Of a stretch of DNA of 64,000 nucleotides, positions 62,198-64,000 are shown one piece after another. The DNA is from an uncultured Acetatifactor sp. (GTDB lineage Bacteria > Bacillota > Clostridia > Lachnospirales > Lachnospiraceae): contig CANPXL010000011.1 of assembly GCA_947586055.1 (NCBI GenBank), positions 19,021-83,020 of the forward strand. The letters are read 5' to 3'. The notes under the pieces were generated by a model. The model worked only from the letters and a program-made list of their open reading frames with translations, was not told the DNA's origin and did no database searches. The translations under genes and the position numbers were made by a program. Each line of letters opens with the position of its first letter. Positions within the stretch are counted from its first letter, which is position 1.

Positions 62198-63331
62198 TTA
62201 CATGGCAAGCATTTTCCGAAAATCAGCAAGCGCCTCGGAAATCTTGATCTGCTGAGGGCATACGGCCTCGCAGCTGCGGCATCCCACGCAGGCCTGCGGC
62301 CGCTTGTCCTCCGGCAGCGCCATCAGCGCCATAGGCGCCAGGAAACCGCCGCCGGTAAAAGAATGTTCATTATACAGTTCCAACAGCGTCGGAATATCCA
62401 GTCCTCTGGGACAGTGGCTCACACAATAATGGCACGCCGTACAGGGCAGGTTGTTCCGTGTGAGCATCTGGTCCGCGATCTGAAAAAGGACCGCCCGTTC
62501 CTGGTCATTCAGAGGCTTCTCCGTCTCAAAGGTATGCAGGTTGTCCCGCAGCTGCTCTTCGTCAGACATCCCGGACAGAATCATGGTCACTTCCGGAATG
62601 GACTGCAGAAAACGGAAGGCCCAGGCTGCGGTTCCCTCTTCCGGTCTGAGCGCTTTCAGCTTTTCCTCCTGCTCCTTCGGCAAAGCCGCCAGTTTTCCGC
62701 CCCGCAGAGGTTCCATCACCCACACGGGAAGGTGATGCTGTTTCAGAAGCTCGGCTTTTGCCTTCGCATCCTGGAACTCCCAGTCCAGCCAGTTCAACTG
62801 GAGCTGGCCAAACTCCATGGCGTCTCCATATCTCTCCAGAAACCGTCTCATCACTTCACAACTGCCGTGAGCGGAAAAACCAAGATGGCGAATACGCCCG
62901 TTCTTTGTCTGCTTCACAAGATACTCATAAATTCCGTATTTTTCGTCAAGATACTGGTTAATATTCATCTCGCAGACATTGTGGACAAGGTAAAAATCAA
63001 AATACTCCACGCCGCACTTTTCCAGCTGTTTTTCAAAAATCTCCTCCACTTTGTCCATATTGGAGAGATCATAGCCCGGAAATTTTGTCGCAAGATAAAA
63101 GCTTTCTCTCGGATACCGGCTCAGCGCCCTTCCAATCACAGATTCCGAGTTGCCGTCATGGTAGCCCCACGCGGTGTCGTAATAATTGACGCCGTTTTCC
63201 ATGGCAATGTCCACCAGCTTTGCGGCGGCGGCCTCATCGATTTTTCCGTCATTTCCGTCAATGACCGGGAGACGCATGGTTCCCATCCCAAGCGCCGACA
63301 ACTTCATGCCTTTAAATTCCTTGTAGATCAT
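62198..63331 (-). CDS. Aldo/keto reductase with C-terminal 2[4Fe-4S] domain
   Basis: The protein has 377 residues. A TIM barrel has catalytic Asp/Tyr in YYDTAWGYHDGNSE, Lys in LATKFPGYD and His in FYLVHNVCE. The C-terminal ferredoxin-like part has two cluster motifs, CTACHYCVSHCPRG and CVGCRSCEAVCPQQ. It is likely an anaerobic redox enzyme using ferredoxin or NAD(P)H; substrate unknown. ATG 63331 has GGAGGAT upstream; the longer frame to 63373 does not. Confidence 0.93.
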   Translation of the reverse strand: MIYKEFKGMKLSALGMGTMRLPVIDGNDGKIDEAAAAKLVDIAMENGVNYYDTAWGYHDGNSESVIGRALSRYPRESFYLATKFPGYDLSNMDKVEEIFEKQLEKCGVEYFDFYLVHNVCEMNINQYLDEKYGIYEYLVKQTKNGRIRHLGFSAHGSCEVMRRFLERYGDAMEFGQLQLNWLDWEFQDAKAKAELLKQHHLPVWVMEPLRGGKLAALPKEQEEKLKALRPEEGTAAWAFRFLQSIPEVTMILSGMSDEEQLRDNLHTFETEKPLNDQERAVLFQIADQMLTRNNLPCTACHYCVSHCPRGLDIPTLLELYNEHSFTGGGFLAPMALMALPEDKRPQACVGCRSCEAVCPQQIKISEALADFRKMLAM

Positions 63332-63377
63332 ACGCAATCCTCCATCCGAATCTTTATTTTCCCCCTTTTTCAACTTT

Positions 63378-63407
63378 ATTATATTGTAAAACCGTTTAGA
63401 TTGTCAA
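63378..63407 (-). promoter_or_regulatory. Promoter of the aldo/keto reductase gene
   Basis: Minus strand TTGACA (63402-63407), 18 nt, TATAAT (63378-63383). Confidence 0.8.
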
Positions 63408-63573
63408 TCTCATTTCCCCGGGATCAGGCGCCTTCCGGTTTGCCGTGTCTTTCCATGTATTCCCGCTCACTGATACCGAAGATCCAACAGCGCTCGCCCA
63501 TACGTCCCGTTGCTTCGGAAACCTTCCAAGAATCAAAACCGACGGCAGCCGGCCTTTGCCCCGGTACAGATAA

Positions 63574-63606
63574 CAAAAATCTCAGAGCCACAGACTCCGA
63601 GATTTT
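63574..63606 (-). terminator. Terminator of the tRNA-Glu/tRNA-Cys unit
   Basis: On the minus strand AAAATCTCGGAG and CTCTGAGATTTT pair with one bulge and run into TTGTT. The 165 bp between this and the reductase promoter hold no convincing gene. Confidence 0.8.
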
Positions 63607-63621
63607 CCGAGTAAACTTAAG

Positions 63622-63692
63622 AGGTGCGAGCCGGATTTGAACCGGCGGTAACGGAGTTGCAGTCCGGGGCCTTACCACTTGGCTATCGCACC
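63622..63692 (-). tRNA. tRNA-Cys (GCA)
   Basis: A 71-nt cloverleaf: acceptor GGTGCGA with TCGCACC, discriminator T, D arm GCCAAGTGGTAAGGC, anticodon arm CGGACTGCAACTCCG with GCA, T loop GGTTCAAATCC. CCA is not encoded. Confidence 0.97.
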
Positions 63693-63705
63693 ATATTCAG
63701 TTAAA

Positions 63706-63777
63706 TGACTCCAACGGGAATCGAACCCGTGTTACCGCCGTGAAAGGGCGATGTCTTAACCGCTTGACCATGGAGCC
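63706..63777 (-). tRNA. tRNA-Glu (UUC)
   Basis: A 72-nt cloverleaf: acceptor GGCTCCA with TGGAGTC, discriminator A, anticodon arm CGCCCTTTCACGGCG with TTC, T loop GGGTTCGATTCCC. It is 13 bp upstream of tRNA-Cys in the same transcript. Confidence 0.97.
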
Positions 63778-63851
63778 GCGATTTCATGCGTCCTGACCCC
63801 CTGCGGCATCCATGCAGGAACACAGAGCATATCTTGTTTTCAACGAAAATT

Positions 63852-63880
63852 AGTGTACCACGAAAGTGCGTCTCCGTCAA
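63852..63880 (-). promoter_or_regulatory. Promoter of the tRNA-Glu/tRNA-Cys unit
   Basis: Minus strand TTGACG (63875-63880), 17 nt, TACACT (63852-63857). A GAGGAAAAC...GTTTTCTC hairpin just upstream (63881-63901) may end the gene entering from the right. Confidence 0.8.
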
Positions 63881-63931
63881 GAGAAAACTTATGTTTTCCT
63901 CTCCAACAAATATTTCACCCTTTGGTTCGGC

Positions 63932-64000
63932 TTAATCATGAGGCATTTCCATAATTTGCAAAACCGGATATTCTTCCACATCAGAATACAGGGCATTTAA
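63932..64000 (-). CDS. C-terminal fragment of a gene entering from the right edge
   Basis: The last 22 codons are open to a TAA at 63932, ending DVEEYPVLQIMEMPHD, and are followed by a possible terminator hairpin. Too short to identify; it could be chance. Confidence 0.4.
   Translation of the reverse strand, partial: LNALYSDVEEYPVLQIMEMPHD

Noticed and set aside
63424..63501. 25-codon minus-strand frame starting MGERCWIFGI
   Set aside because: It looks faintly protein-like but has a poor ribosome site, no family match that I know, and lies between a tRNA terminator and another promoter.
1..64000. CRISPR array, insertion sequence, prophage or rRNA genes
   Set aside because: No regularly spaced direct repeats, transposase or integrase motifs, or rRNA sequence were noticed in any part of the window.

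Overview
The window looks like a chromosomal segment of a Gram-positive Clostridia, most likely a Lachnospiraceae. The evidence is the housekeeping order (rpsF-ssb-rpsR, gdpP-rplI-dnaB, a DUF951 gene), the strong AGGAGG-type ribosome sites, a stand-alone 2[4Fe-4S] ferredoxin, pyruvate formate-lyase activase, and surface-polymer genes of Firmicutes type. This is inference from gene content; there is no rRNA in the window. Almost everything from 1 to 52026 is on the minus strand.

Left edge (1-5479): a heavy-metal P1B ATPase runs off the window. It is preceded by a tiny metal-binding (HMA) gene whose first metal-ligand cysteine codon is an in-frame TGA, and both sit behind a strong promoter with an ArsR/SmtB-like palindrome. 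A 160-bp palindromic element follows, then a ClpX-type unfoldase with an acidic N-terminal extension and a membrane-anchored HtrA protease.

Region 5589-33311 is a long surface-polysaccharide locus. It holds glmS, a phosphoglucomutase, rfbA/rfbB/rfbC (no rfbD), an initiating polyprenyl-phosphate sugar transferase, five GT2 glycosyltransferases and an LCP ligase. It also holds a Wzm/Wzt-type ABC exporter whose ATPase carries a C-terminal domain, and a methyltransferase-kinase fusion beside it. The fusion suggests chain-end capping as in E. coli WbdD. Two membrane-tethered GH25 lysozymes lie at the upstream end. A duplicated promoter/palindrome array sits in front of rfbB.

Region 33560-52026 is a second glycan locus. 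One SGNH hydrolase is on the plus strand. The rest reads as one minus-strand operon starting at pseC: pseudaminic acid genes (pseC, pseH, pseF, pseI, pseG; no pseB), a wecE-type transaminase that would use the RfbA/RfbB product, a PglK-like ABC flippase, three GtrB/DPM-type GT2 enzymes, a GtrII-type transferase, several polytopic proteins of unknown role, an SGNH hydrolase, and an unusual pair made of a MaoC-like hydratase and a left-handed beta-helix acyltransferase.

Region 52223-64000 is mostly housekeeping: a BlaI/MecI-type repressor, pflA behind a structured leader, ferredoxin, a MerR-type regulator, dnaB-rplI-gdpP, rpsR-ssb-rpsF, DUF951, a YdcF-like protein, a Sir2 deacylase, an aldo/keto reductase with ferredoxin domain, tRNA-Cys and tRNA-Glu with their own promoter and terminator, and the last codons of a gene entering from the right. 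I saw no insertion sequence, CRISPR array, rRNA or prophage.
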